NCBI GenBank assembly: GCA_004194705.1
Contig: SADC01000208.1
Span: forward strand, 62,001-126,000
DNA length: 64,000 nt
Direction: 5' to 3'
From: Ditylenchus dipsaci
Taxonomy: Eukaryota; Nematoda; Chromadorea; Rhabditida; Anguinidae
This document shows, in pieces, positions 1 through 10,352 of this stretch. The position numbers and the translations under genes were made by a program. How positions within the stretch are numbered: position 1 is the stretch's first letter; the number at the start of each line of letters is the position of its first letter. The notes below the pieces were generated by a model, which was not told the DNA's origin, searched no databases, and saw only the letters and a list, made by a program, of their open reading frames with translations.

Positions 1-231
1 TTTGTAGTAAATCTATAAAGTGAAATAAAAAAAATCACAGATGGAAAATAAGAATGATGCACAAACAGAAGCAGTTTGCGAGTAATTTTGGTCTTTAAAC
101 TTATTATTGATTTGTTTTACTGTCAAAAAATTCAGCACATACTTCAAGGACAAAAGCTGCGACTGTCAGATACTTTCCATACAATGTGGAAACCCTATAG
201 GTCTTTTATATACCTTTTCTGTTTCTGTACG

Positions 232-588
232 CATTCGCGCCCACCCCAAAAAAGTATGCCTTGGTCCCGCCTGTTGATACTTTTAGGTTTTTTTACTTAA
301 AAAAGTCTCAAAACGTTTGTATTTATAGTTATTAGTCAATTTGAAGTTAAAAAAGTTTCGCAAATTTTTTTTGCCTTGCTCCCCCCAAGCTGTTTTATAA
401 AAAAACAATTCCGAACAAAAATAAACTTGGGGAACCTAGGCAAAAAATGTAAGAAACTTTACAGCAAATAAAAACTTTTTTTGCGTAAAAAAATCGAACA
501 GTGTGAATAAGCACCTTTCGAAGAAAAAAAATTCCTAAAAAAATCAATAGGGGTACCAAGGCATGCTTTTTGGGGTGGGCGCGAATGA
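232..588. repeat. Foldback element, ~357 bp
   Basis: The left arm (ATTCGCGCCCACCCCAAAAA, followed by a GTATGCCTTGGT-like stretch) is repeated in inverted orientation at the right end (CTTTTTGGGGTGGGCGCGAA). Each arm is about 60 bases and the middle is AT-rich. No transposase is present, so this is probably a non-autonomous DNA transposon. Nothing gene-like is seen between 1 and 230. Confidence 0.6.
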
Positions 589-695
589 ATATAGAGCCGT
601 TTTTTCTTTTAAAAAGAAGAGTTTTTTTAGCTGCGAAATGCTTTGCTAAGTAAGTGCTTCATGCTTTTTGCAAAAATTGCGAATTTGTACTAGTT

Positions 696-852
696 ACCGT
701 ATTTGCTCTGATAATCGGCCACTCTTTAATAGACGGCCACCCCTCATTTTTTTACTAAGATTTCAAAGTTAAGGCCATCTTCGATTGACAATTTCCCTAT
801 TTTTAAGGGTTAAAAAATAAACGGCCACGGTCGATTATTAGAGCAAATACGG
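696..852. mobile_element. MITE, ACCGTATTTNCTC family
   Basis: A 157-bp unit begins ACCGTATTTGCTCTGATAAT and ends with the inverted form (ATTATTAGAGCAAATACGGT). A second, more worn unit of the same family starts at about 855. Relatives with ACCGTATTTTCTCTATTA-type ends lie at about 21,905-22,171, 28,673-28,829, 31,800-31,925 (partial), 42,940-43,945, 57,010-57,273 and 57,711-59,265. Confidence 0.7.
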
Positions 853-1038
853 TGTACCGTATTTTCTTTATTATGAAGGCATGCCTGTCTATTTTAAGCC
901 CCCGCAAAATCGAAATTTTAATCGAAAATGGCCTCAATTCTGATATCCTAGTCAAAAAATAATGGGGTGCGCGTCTAATAGAGAGTGTCAATGTCATGAA
1001 GAAAAGACGGTAACTTATAAGATATTTTGAATTTGTAG

Positions 1039-1558
1039 GCATTCAAATGTAGTAGAAAAGAAGTGCAAGAATGAATCGACTGTCAGCAAATTGATGGCTT
1101 TGAGAGGTGTAAAGGACACTTCTCAGGAAGATGATCCATATGCTGAGATGTGCAAGTAAGCTGTTTAAATTCGCCGCATGTGTGACAAACACTGATTTTT
1201 AAGTTTTCTTCGGAAAATCTATAGATGCTCCGAGAGAATGATGCTTTTGAAATGTGGAATGCCCGCAGCTGATCTTTTCTTCATGACCAGTGAAGTTAAT
1301 TTGTGTGTAGTTGTGAAGCTTCTTAACATTTGCTGAATCATATTTTTAATCAGAGAGAACTACTACTTTGACTCGGGAGAATGCCGCGAGTTCGCTGAAT
1401 GGATGATTCGTCGGGGTGCTGCCTTCTTCGGCTCTACTCACCGTCTAGATCTACTTGGAGACAATTTGAATGACAATAGCTGCCAATTAAAACATAATAT
1501 TGTGATGTTACTGGCTAACATTTCGATGCTAGTGACATTTTCGTATTTCCGGTTTTGA
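1039..1558 (+). CDS. Unrecognised gene X1, 3' exons
   Basis: Three coding-looking exons are visible. The first is 1,039-1,155 and starts after a TTGTAG acceptor; it encodes a charged stretch with KLMALRGVKD and QEDDPYAEMCK. The second begins at 1,225 and runs to about 1,289 (CSERMMLLKCGMPAAD). The third runs from about 1,356 to a TGA at 1,556-1,558 (YYFDSGECREFAEWMIRRGA, then FFGSTHRLDLLGDN). A duplicate of the last two exons at 6,082-6,415 has mostly silent third-base changes in exon 2 and keeps the stop position, which supports coding. I do not recognise the family. The 5' end is not found. The exon 2 donor could be A|GTGAAG (used here) or GAA|GTTAAT. Confidence 0.5.
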
Positions 1559-2579
1559 AAAATGCGAGTCAAAAAGAGATAACATTTTTTGCATTTTTTC
1601 GGTCTATAATAAAATATTTGATTGTCATTAGTTTTATCGAGGAAAATCTGCTCAAAGACCAGGTGACATATGTACAGGATGATCCGTAAAACTTGCACGT
1701 TTTCAAAAAATTTAGTCAATGGCTTTCCGGGCCGATAAAATCCCACCAAATATTGAGGTTTTGGCCAAAAAAATCTTAATATAATATTTGGACTGAAAAA
1801 GTAACGGTGTTTTTTTTGTTTCTTTTCAACTTTCTAGAGCTGAAGTTGATGTATTACGCAATTTTTTTGTAATTGCTAGAGCCGAGTGTGCTCTTTCGAT
1901 TGTATTGTTATAGAGCATTAGGACCTCAGCCGGTTTTTGAAGATTCGGCGAGTTAAGCATTGAAATTGGCAAAAATGCGGAAAATAAAATTTAAACCGCC
2001 GGTGTCTCGAAAGTATTTTTGAGCTGGATGCAAATTATATTTTTCCGTCTCACCCTTACCTTGAACTGCGAGACTGTTTTTTTCACTACTTGACACAAGA
2101 TAGTATTTAACATAAATGTTAGCGCTGCTCTGTTTTACCCCTCCCATTATTTTTTAGGCTTAGCCCTTCAGCTCAGCCCTTAGGCTTTGACCCTTAGGCT
2201 TAGGCTCAGGGCCAAACCATTACTAATTCCAGATTTATTTAAAAAAAGGTATGGTCTAGGTAGCCCTAAAAATTATTGGGAGGGGTATAAACGAGTAGCT
2301 TCGAAATGTTTTTCAAAAAATTTTCAATTGATCTGATACCCGCCTTTCTGAATATTCCCGTCTGCAGTGAGCATGCCCCTTCATTTTTTTTGTATGTATA
2401 GCGAAAACTGTTAGCAAAAGCTGTGATCAGAACCTTGTATGCGAGAAAAAAAATTTTTGCGAGAAAAAAAGCAGAAAGTGTGGCATACTCAATAGATATA
2501 ATTTATTACTTGTTACACAAAAATTGATTTTATTACAAAAATAGCAGCAAAAATAAACAGCTTTATCACCAACAAGCTT

Positions 2580-2965
2580 TTAGTAATTACTAACAAGTTT
2601 GTAATGGGCAAAAGGGTCGACATCTGTTCCGGTAGTGACAACAGCTTCAGAAGCGACAACGGTTTTTCGAATGGATAACCGAGCTTCAACGGTGGCGTTG
2701 AAAGCAGCATCAATGAATCCATTTGCAGGATTAGAAAAGTAGGACCAAGAAAAAATATGCGCTGGATTAGCCGTCAACTTAATTTCACTTCCAAACACTT
2801 CTTTGCCCTAAATGTTTGCCTATACTCAATCTTTTTTTTGATCGTATTAAACATCAACCTCAAAACTCAGAGTGCCTTTTGTCCCAATCAAGCTATGGAG
2901 TATGTCAAATGCACAATGACACAGCTTTCGCTTTGAGTCTTCCCGATATGTAATTGGAAGCTCTT
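2580..2965 (-). CDS. Unrecognised gene, last two exons
   Basis: On the minus strand the last exon is 2,807-2,580, following a CATTTAG acceptor and ending in TAA. It encodes GKEVFGSEIKLTANPAHIFS, then WSYFSNPANGFIDAAFNATV, and ends in HYKLVSNY. The exon before it (2,965-2,859) encodes ELPITYREDSKRKLCHCAFD and joins in phase at GAG|GTTGAT. If the upstream exon is extended, a TGA lies in frame just before it, so the copy may be broken or may start there at a short acceptor. A diverged paralogue lies at 53,227-53,382. The family is unknown to me. Confidence 0.5.
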
Positions 2966-3369
2966 CTCAGGCATGTCCCTTCTTACCTTCAAGAACCTAA
3001 AAGATAACGCATTTAGTTTCAGATGTAAACCAAGTCTGCTAACTCAAAATTTTTAAATAAAGGAAATTTTTCAAAACAGAGTGAAATATATAAAATTGTC
3101 ATTTTATGCAGCGCTTATTGACTTTTGGCTCCAAAAACTAAAAATTTTGTTGGTCTAAAAACTTCAACACTCCCAGGCCTGACTGTAAGAACAGCTCATT
3201 CTGGTGCAGAATTTCAAGGAGAATTCGAGTATATGCGAACTGTTTTTGAAAAGAAGCGGTTTGGCTCATGATTTTGATCGATTTTTAAATGGCGACAAAT
3301 GTGACTTGGGTATGTTCAGAAAATCAGGTAACGATTGAATATTTTATATTCACATGCATAACTTATATA

Positions 3370-3807
3370 CAGTCGACACTTTCACTTAGGACACCCAGGG
3401 ACCGGCCAAGTTACCGGTTTGACACTTTTTTTACCTTAAGTTTTTAATACCTTTGCTAGTTCTGTTTTGACAGTCTGGTCCCAAAATATTGCGAGGATTC
3501 TGATTTTGCGGATCGTTTTCTAAAATCCCAATGTTTTTGCTCTAAAAAAGCCAAAACTCTATTTAAAAAAAAACAGGTATTTTTGAAAGAGCCTGTCCTA
3601 ACTAAGAGCTTTTGATTTTACAGAGCAAAAAATTTAGGGTTTTTAGAAAAAGATCGGGAAAATCGGAATCCTTGCGATTTTTGGGACCAGACTGTCAAAA
3701 CAGAACTAGAAAAAGTTTTAAAAAATAGAGCTAAAAAAGTGTCGGACTCGAGGTGGGAACGAACTTCTGTCCTAAGTGGGGGATGTCCTAAGTAAGAGCG
3801 TCGACTG
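3370..3807. mobile_element. CAGTCGAC-type MITE (TA target), 438 bp
   Basis: The ends are CAGTCGACACTTTCACTTAG and an inverted partner ending TAAGAGCGTCGACTG, flanked by TA on both sides. The arms are long and near-complementary, so the copy can fold back almost completely. The TA target and CAGTC terminus suggest mobilisation by a pogo/mariner transposase. The next 52 bases (3,809-3,860) are a near-perfect small palindrome with a GCCGCTCCGGGCGGC centre and ACCGTATTA ends. A further worn piece starts at 3,861. Confidence 0.75.
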
Positions 3808-4657
3808 TACCGTATTACCTCTAATTGCCGCTCCGGGCGGCAATTAGAGGTAATACGGTACAGTCGAAAGTCGCTAAATTCGAAAGTTGTTGTCAAAACA
3901 GAATTTGAAAAAGGACCGTAACAGCGAATACCCCTCTCCCCCCCCCCCCCAACGATTTCCACCTATTGATTTTTACCAAAAGTACCCAAATTTATGTCCC
4001 AGACCCAGAAAAAATTGCGTAACACAGTTATTAGTCACAAGTTCCGTACGCTGGCCTACCTCCAAGCCTAAGGGCTAATCCTAAACTTGTTGTTTAAAAG
4101 GGTAGTTACAGCAATTTTTAAAAAGTCGGATTCTTGGGGTTGGGGGGTTATATTCGCTACTAGCGCCTAAAAAGCTTTGAAAATCGAGCTAAAAAACGTG
4201 TTGGACCCAGCGGGGGAACGAACTTTCTGGTCATTTTTTAGAGAAATTGCTTTTTTACTATATTATCTTAACACACAGATTTTTTAAAATTATTTTCCAA
4301 AATATGTTTTGTTTAAACTACGCTACAACATAGTGCTAAAATAATGTTAAAGCACTATGCCCAGGGGTGGTAGTAACAATCAAAACATCCGCGGATAAAT
4401 CCTTATTTTCGGATAAAATCTGCGGATACGGATAATCGGTAATAACAATTAAAAAATCCGCGAATATTTATCCACGGATACGGGTTAATATCCACGGATA
4501 AAGTCCGTAGTAAAAAACCGAAAAACCCCAGGCAGTCCGTTTTTACAGTCGGCCTTGGTCGTGTTAACTAACCAAATTGAGCTCAGTAGATTACTGTAAT
4601 AGAAGTACCACTATATCGATGTTTGACTGTAATCAAAAATAGTTTCTAGCTAATATA

Positions 4658-5158
4658 TTAAACCAACCAGCGGACTCCACCAATTTCTTTACGGTTGGAC
4701 TCCAAGATAGTGTGATCATTCATTAATGGGATAACATTAAAGGTGAAGAGCAGCTTTCCTCGGGATTCACCTGCAATAAATGAATGTTACAAGATGCATA
4801 AACCATATCCAACCTTTATCCTCCAAGTTCTCCTTGTGTTGGGCGAGTACAAACTCCAGCTCTTGCAGCTTCATATTTGTATTTACTTCAAGGTCTTTCA
4901 GTATTTTGAAGTGGTAGATAGTTTGCACAAAGGAAAAGGTTATTAAGATTATGGCCAGCATACCCAAAATCATTTTCCAGTAGTGTGAAACTAAATTCTT
5001 GGCCCAACTGGCTCCTTAAAATCAAATGACTAAACGGACGATTTGGTAACGCTTACGAGTTGGTCGAGCAAATGGAATGTTCAGATGCTCTTGACTTGAT
5101 TTTCTTTCAAGGTAGTCAACGGATAAGAAGACATAATTATGCAAGCTAATTTCTACGG
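4658..5158 (-). CDS. Single-pass membrane protein gene, 3' part
   Basis: Three minus-strand exons join in phase. They are 5,158-5,057 (EISLHNYVFLSVDYLERKSS), 5,014-4,814 (ASWAKNLVSHYWK, then a hydrophobic stretch MILGMLAIILITFSFVQTIY, then a charged, probably helical ILKDLEVNTNMKLQELEFVL) and 4,770-4,658 (GESRGKLLFTFNVIPLMNDH ending IGGVRWLV and TAA). The two introns are only 42 and 43 bases, both GT-AG. This suggests one transmembrane helix followed by a coiled-coil-like stem and a C-terminal domain. I do not recognise the family. The start codon is not found; an upstream acceptor (TTTTTTCAG) shows that more exons exist. Confidence 0.55.
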
Positions 5159-5283
5159 CTGAAAAAATATATTCAATTTTAAACGTCAGGAATTTTTTTT
5201 TATTCTTATTAAAAGTATCGATAAACGATTTTTTGTCATTTGCTCAACTTCTGATCAATAAGCTCTTAGCGAAAAAAAGCAAA

Positions 5284-5495
5284 ATGAGTCAAGTTACTAT
5301 TTTGGGTACAGCTATATGTATAACACTGCTGATACTAATTTTTTTATATGTAGTGTCAAAACCGCAATTAAGTCAGTATAAAAGGTCAAAATACGGTTTT
5401 CTGGGACCCATTTATGGATACAAACTGAGACTAAATTTGATAAATTGTGAAACAAAAAATAAATGCAATAGACTTGTGACAGAAAAAATTGCAGA
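5284..5495 (+). CDS. Membrane-protein first exon, unknown family
   Basis: An ATG at 5,284 opens a reading frame with an N-terminal hydrophobic segment (VTILGTAICITLLILIFLYV), then a basic stretch (SQYKRSKYG) and CETKNKCNRLVTEKIAE, ending at a good donor (GAG|GTAAGA) near 5,495. A longer in-frame start at 5,233 uses TTG and is not preferred. The next exon is not identifiable because a CAGT-type MITE begins just downstream at 5,592. It lies head-to-head with the minus-strand membrane gene, so a shared promoter in 5,160-5,283 is possible but unproven. Confidence 0.4.
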
Positions 5496-5591
5496 GGTAA
5501 GATGGACACATCGATTTATGACTTTTTTCTGAAAATGCAATTTCATACTTTTGAACAATTCTGACAAATATGGGTTAAAAATTAATTTACA

Positions 5592-5728
5592 GTAAAACCT
5601 CTATATAGTAACACTCCAAGCGACCAGCCTTGGGGTGTGATTTTAGTCACTTTCTTTAAATCAAAACCTTTAAGCCAAAATGTAACCAATCGATGGTGAG
5701 GTGCCACTATAGCGAGGTTCGATTGTGT
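5592..5728. mobile_element. Short CAGT-type MITE
   Basis: The unit starts CAGTAAAACCTCTATATAGT and ends with an inverted GAGGTTCGATTGTG after a central AT-rich part. It is about 137 bp and worn, of the same general type as the CAGTC elements at 3,370, 7,829, 26,832 and 37,631. Between here and 6,080 I see no gene. Confidence 0.5.
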
Positions 5729-6081
5729 AAAAAATCAGTGTATCACAGCTTAAAATGGTCTTTTTATATCGAAGGCAAGTATTTTAAAGAAGCAGATTTA
5801 GTAAAATGCAAAAAAAGACTAGTCAACATTTTATTTGATGATTAAAATAAGAAAATCTGAACTATGTGCATAAAGAAATACACCATTTATCGGGCTTTCC
5901 CTTCTGTTCTCTGTATGTTTTACAAAAAAAAAGATCGAGCTGATCTTAATCGATTGCTTATCGTTAAATAAAGTTTATATAAAAAGTTGATGATACAGTC
6001 AAATCTATTTTAAATATGTAGACATACGCATTAGAAAAAAAACGAACACCGATTTTAAAGTTTTCTTCGGAAAATCTATAG

Positions 6082-6415
6082 ATGCTCCGAGAGAATGATA
6101 CTTTTAAAATGTGGAATGCCCGCAGCTGATCTTTTTTTCATGACCAGTGAAGTTAATTTGTATGTGGTTGTGAAACTTCTTAACATTTTCTGAATCATAT
6201 TTTAAATCAGAGAGAACTACTACTTTGACTCGGGAGAATGCCGCGAGTTTGCTGAATGGATGATTCGTCGGGGTGCTGCCTTCTTCGGCTCTACTCACCG
6301 TCTAGATCTACTTGGAGACAATTTGAATGACAATAGCTGCCAATTAAAACATAATATTGTGATCTTACTGACTAACATGTTGATGCCGATTTCGTTTTTG
6401 TATTTTCCGTTTTAA
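6082..6415 (+). pseudogene. Gene X2, partial duplicate of X1
   Basis: This segment repeats the last two exons of X1 (6,082-6,146 and 6,213-6,415) together with the intron between them and about 20 bases upstream. The protein is nearly the same (CSERMILLKCGMPAADLFFM; YYFDSGECREFAEWMIRRGA) and ends at a TAA in the matching place. The X1 first exon is not present upstream, so the copy is probably truncated. The following 3' flank, with an AATAAAATATTTGATTGTCA stretch, matches X1 and also 32,800-32,830 in front of copy C. Confidence 0.5.
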
Positions 6416-6507
6416 AATGCGAGATAAAAGAGATGACATTTTCGCATTGTTCGGTTTGTAATAAAATATTTGATTGTCAATGGTCTTTCTGAAGAGCACA
6501 TCTTAAA

Positions 6508-6697
6508 GTTTTTAAGCGACCATATTTGTTGATGACAATGGGAATTTAGAAAATTCAAATGCGCAAGCACACTTTTTTTACTCCAAAAATACTTTTGAAT
6601 TATATGTTGTTGGTATATTAAAATAAAAAACAGTTGCCCAGGTAGCTCAGTGGTGACCGCACCCAAAGTGCATCGATGCGAACTGTCCTTTTACCAA
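6508..6697. repeat. Copy-A-specific insertion in the duplicated flank
   Basis: The flank of copy C (about 32,845-32,885) runs straight across this interval, while here about 190 bases intervene. The insert begins with a TTGTTGATGACAATG motif that recurs at about 47,053 and 52,425. It holds a short AGGTAGCTCAGTGGT stretch resembling a tRNA A box. No matching B box is evident, so I do not call a tRNA. Confidence 0.4.
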
Positions 6698-7828
6698 ACA
6701 ACACATTTGCAAAAATATTGGCTGTGCTAGATTATGGCTATAAATAACACTCTGCCAACCTTGTGCACTACTTGACAGTTGGCTTTGGTACTTGTTTTAA
6801 GCTCAAAAATGCGCATTTTTGGCATTTAGCTCAATGAAACGTATTTTGAAAAAACAAAAAGTGTTTATTTTACTTTATTGAATTCTTCATTACATCACTT
6901 TTTGGACTGAAAATGACACCGGAAAATTTTAAATTAACTCTAGAAGCTATAAAAGAAAGTCAGCTTATAAACGAACAACCTACTGAAGCACGACCTATTC
7001 GAGATAAAATACAGGTTTTGTCGGATTGGCAAGCCAAATTCTGAAAAAACTTAGAGTCGACTTAATTCCACAAAATCAAAAAGGTGTCATAACAGGTACG
7101 ACTTAATTTTAAAATCAGCTAGCTCTTTATTTGGAAATATCAAGAGTGTCTCTATAAAGGGGTGTTCACAATGAGTGCGAAACCCACAGTCACACGTTTG
7201 AATGTTTTCGGCATTGTCTTTTTGATCTAATTTTCGAAATTTGACAGTTGTTTCTGAAATTAAAAAGCATCTTTGTAAGCAAATCGAACACACTGAACAT
7301 GAATTTGGTGTCAGAGTTTAAGGTTTGCCTAGCAAGAAAGATGTTTTCCAAGGAAGATACTTCTCCTGTGGGAATTTATTGTGTTAGTGGAGGGGGGGGG
7401 CGGATTTTTTCACATATGTAATAATAGTGTTTAAACGTCTTCTAAGTGACTTCTATATGCTGAAAACGATAAAAAAAAATTGTTTTATAATACTTTTCTA
7501 CACAAAAGCTGATTTTTTCAAAAACATTTTTTTGATTAAAACTTGACTTTTTACGTTGGGGGACCAAGGTAAACCACCAGAAAAGAATACGTGCGGTGGG
7601 TGGATGAAGCTATCTTCCTATACGCATCGTCTATAATGACACAGGTTCAATTCCCACTGAGTGCACACCCTATTTTCTCTTTTTTAGTAAGTTTACCGAC
7701 TTTTAGGACCGAAAACTATCGAGCAATCAATAGCAATCATTTCCAGCACTATTTCACCGCCAGCAAATGCCCTAATTTTGAGATTTCATTCCATCGAAAT
7801 TAATGGAAACCAGCCAAAATGATGAGTA

Positions 7829-8251
7829 CAGTCAAACCTCTCTACTATGGCACCCCCAAAAGTTCGTTCCCGCCTTGGGTCCGACACTTTTTTTAACCGA
7901 ATTTTCAAAATCTTTTATCGATTCTGTTATGACAGTCTGGTCGCAAATATCGTGAGGATTCCGATTTTGCCGATCGTTTTTCAGAATTATAAAAAAATTC
8001 TTCTAAAAAAGCAAAAACTCAGTTTAAAAACAGAAATTTTGAATTTTCCTGTTTTTAAACTGAGTTTTTGCTTTTTTAGAAGAATTTTTTATAATTCTGA
8101 AAAACGATCGGCAAAATCGGAATCCTTACGATATTTGCGACCAGACTGTCATAACAGAATGGATAAAAGACTTTGAAAATTCGGTTAAAAAAAGTGTCGG
8201 ACCCAAGGCGGGAACGAACTTTTGGGGTGCCATAGTATAGAGGTTTGACTG
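7829..8251. mobile_element. CAGTCAAAC foldback MITE (TA target), 423 bp
   Basis: A nearly perfect palindrome with ends CAGTCAAACCTCTCTACTAT and the inverted ATAGTATAGAGGTTTGACTG, flanked by TA duplications. An internal block (AGTTCGTTCCCGCCTTGGGT) is shared with 57,274-57,710 and, more distantly, 11,489 and 37,631. The related element at 10,353-11,269 has the uninterrupted sequence (GATGAGTATTTAG), giving an empty site that confirms the boundaries. Confidence 0.85.
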
Positions 8252-8618
8252 TATTTGGTTTTATATGGCCTTACGATCAACCAATTTTATTTATTTCTAT
8301 GCTCGTTTGGTAACTTTCTATAGCCAGAATTTTACGAGGAATCAGATAAGAATGTTTTCACACCATATTCTCTGCAAAAAAGTTGAGTAGCTAGCGTAGG
8401 TTCGACCAGGGAACAAAAGATTACTATTGAGGGGTAGGATTTCGGTATTATTTTGGCACTGACGTTTTTATAATTTGATGATCATTTACAACCATGTACT
8501 GAAAATGACGCCAAGGAGTAGGCCTAGATTTTTGGTGTGAGGTTGTGAATGAGTATCTAAATTAAAATTGCGAAAAAATGTCACTACCAAATTAATACCG
8601 GTAATTAATACCGAGAAT

Positions 8619-9055
8619 AAAGGCACGTTCACAATAAAACAAAATCTCGCACCCACACCCACACTCTCTATTGTGAACACTCAAAATCCCGCACCCACAC
8701 TCGCACCCACACCCAGACCCACACTCGTGTTCACAATGGGTTTGAAAATCCGCACTCACACTCAGACCCACACCCGCACCCACACCCTGTTCACAATGAT
8801 GAGTGTGGGTGTGGGAGCGGGTGTGAGTGCAAGATTTTCAAAATCTCATTGTGAACAGGGTCAGAGTGTGGGTGTGGGACCGGGTGTGAGTGCAAGATTT
8901 TCAAAATCTGATTGTGAACAGGGTGTGGGTGCGGGTGTGGGTCTGAGTGTGGGTGCGGGGTTTTCAAACCCCATTGTGAACACGAGTGTGGGTCTGGGTG
9001 TGGGTGCGAGTGTGAGTGCGGGTGTGGGTGCGAGATTTTGGGATATGTGAACGTA
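8619..9055. repeat. Inverted arrays of (GTGGGT/GCGAGT) repeats
   Basis: The left half is runs of CACCCACACTCGCACCCACA-like sequence and the right half is the complementary GTGTGGGTGTGGGTGCGAGT-like runs, meeting near 8,800. The outer ends match in inverted orientation (GGCACGTTCACA... and ...TATGTGAACGTAGC). The arrays are punctuated by ATTTTCAAAATC/TTCACAATG spacers, so the unit is compound rather than a simple microsatellite. It interrupts the body of the TIR element described at 7,570. Confidence 0.7.
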
Positions 9056-10352
9056 GCTTAATTCTGGGACAGCCTTGGGTGGAATGGCAGGGAATTGAGC
9101 ATTGTTGAATGCTTTTCGAATTTTAGTCATGACTTGATTTTTTTTCATTATATGATAGCTCAAATGAAATCTCAGGATCTTAGCTACATTTTAATATATG
9201 AGACGTGCGACTTGTAGAAAAATTCAGAAAATAATAACCACACCAGTCAAGGAAAACCCCCAAAAACCATCGATTTTGGGAAAAATTGGCCTCTTTTAGC
9301 CTGTACACAAGCTCTAGTAGGTGTAAAATCCTGCGCTAATGATCTTATTATATAACCAAGAGTGTGAAAATCATTTTGACACCAAACTTGTAAGTTAAAG
9401 GAACTAAAAATAGGGTATGCATCCAGTGGGAATTGAACCTGTGTCCTACAGGCGATGCGTATAGAAAGTTTCCCCACTCTTAAGAGTGTATATCTCTGGT
9501 GAAAGTAAATATTTTTATAGATGCTTATTGTGTCTTCATAACTACTATGAGCTTTTTTGACTACCAACAGTTGGGTGTAAAAAAATAAATGTTTTAGACC
9601 AAGTCTTTGCTAGCCATGCATCATTAAACGATCTTCAGCCAGTGCTTTTGAGCAACATGAAAGTGCCAATGGTGCACACTGGATGCTATCTGCTGTGCCG
9701 TACTATAGAACCAGCATACTGCACTTTTGGGACTATGACTTTGATAGAAGATCTCACAGGAGACATAGAAAAGCTTTTTTTGTGTAACTTTAGGCTTGAT
9801 ATAAATGACTCTAAATGGGTAACCATATTCTTTATAATTAATTAGATTAAAAGCAATGTTAAGCTGCCGAGAGGCACTATTATGCTTATCAAAGAACCGT
9901 GGCTTAGATACGATATGATCGGAGAAGATGTAATGATCCAGGTGGATTCTCCGTCGGATGTGGTCTTTTTGGATAAAACTGACCGCAAAATAATGGAATT
10001 CTACAATGCCCTTAAGTGGTATGGGCCTCAGACTCTAACTCAAGAACAGTTGCAGCTGGAAGGAAATAAATGTTCAAAGAAGGTGATTACAAGGAAGCTC
10101 TCAATTACTATTCTCAAGCCTTAGTTCTTGAGCCAGATTTGCCTGTTATTCACTTAAATAAAGCCCAAACACTGATACGCTTGAATAGATTTTTTGAAGC
10201 GTATAAGGAGGCTAAAGTGGGACTCGATGGAGGCGGTAATCAGGAAAAGGCATTATTCAGGTAAGTAGTGATGAAGAACAGTTTTTGATATAACACATGC
10301 CTAAGCATCTAACTAGGAAGCCAAAATTTAAAGGGACAACCAAAACCTTTAA

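Larger units (their letters stand above)
7570..9480. mobile_element. Large TIR element in intron 1 of copy A
   Basis: The left side carries TCTTCCTATACGCATCG followed by GACACAGGTTCAATTCCCAC. The right side (about 9,415-9,475) carries the inverted form. The body (8,255-8,600) is the same as 10,495-10,860 in the 917-bp element of intron 3, so both are one family. It is interrupted by the CAGTC MITE at 7,829-8,251 and the GTGGG array at 8,619-9,055. No transposase is seen. The GGTTCAATTCCC part resembles a tRNA T-arm. The exact ends are less certain than in the intron 3 copy. Confidence 0.55.

Noticed and set aside
2900..2940. In-frame TGA in the minus-strand gene as a selenocysteine codon
   Set aside because: The TGA lies just outside the supported exon, by a possible acceptor, and no SECIS-like structure was recognised; a splice boundary or decay is simpler.
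6636..6700. A tRNA-like GCCCAGGTAGCTCAGTGGT
   Set aside because: Only the A box fits; there is no T-arm consensus at the right distance and no acceptor-stem pairing.
7200..7320. A short frame after a GACAG acceptor (SEIKKHLCKQIEHTEHEFGV) as an extra exon of SET copy A
   Set aside because: Exon 1 already joins exon 2 in phase without it, the frame stops at once, and copy C has no counterpart.
8568..9163. 160- and 100-codon frames rich in Thr-Pro or Gly-Val-Gly
   Set aside because: They are translations of the GTGGG repeat arrays.
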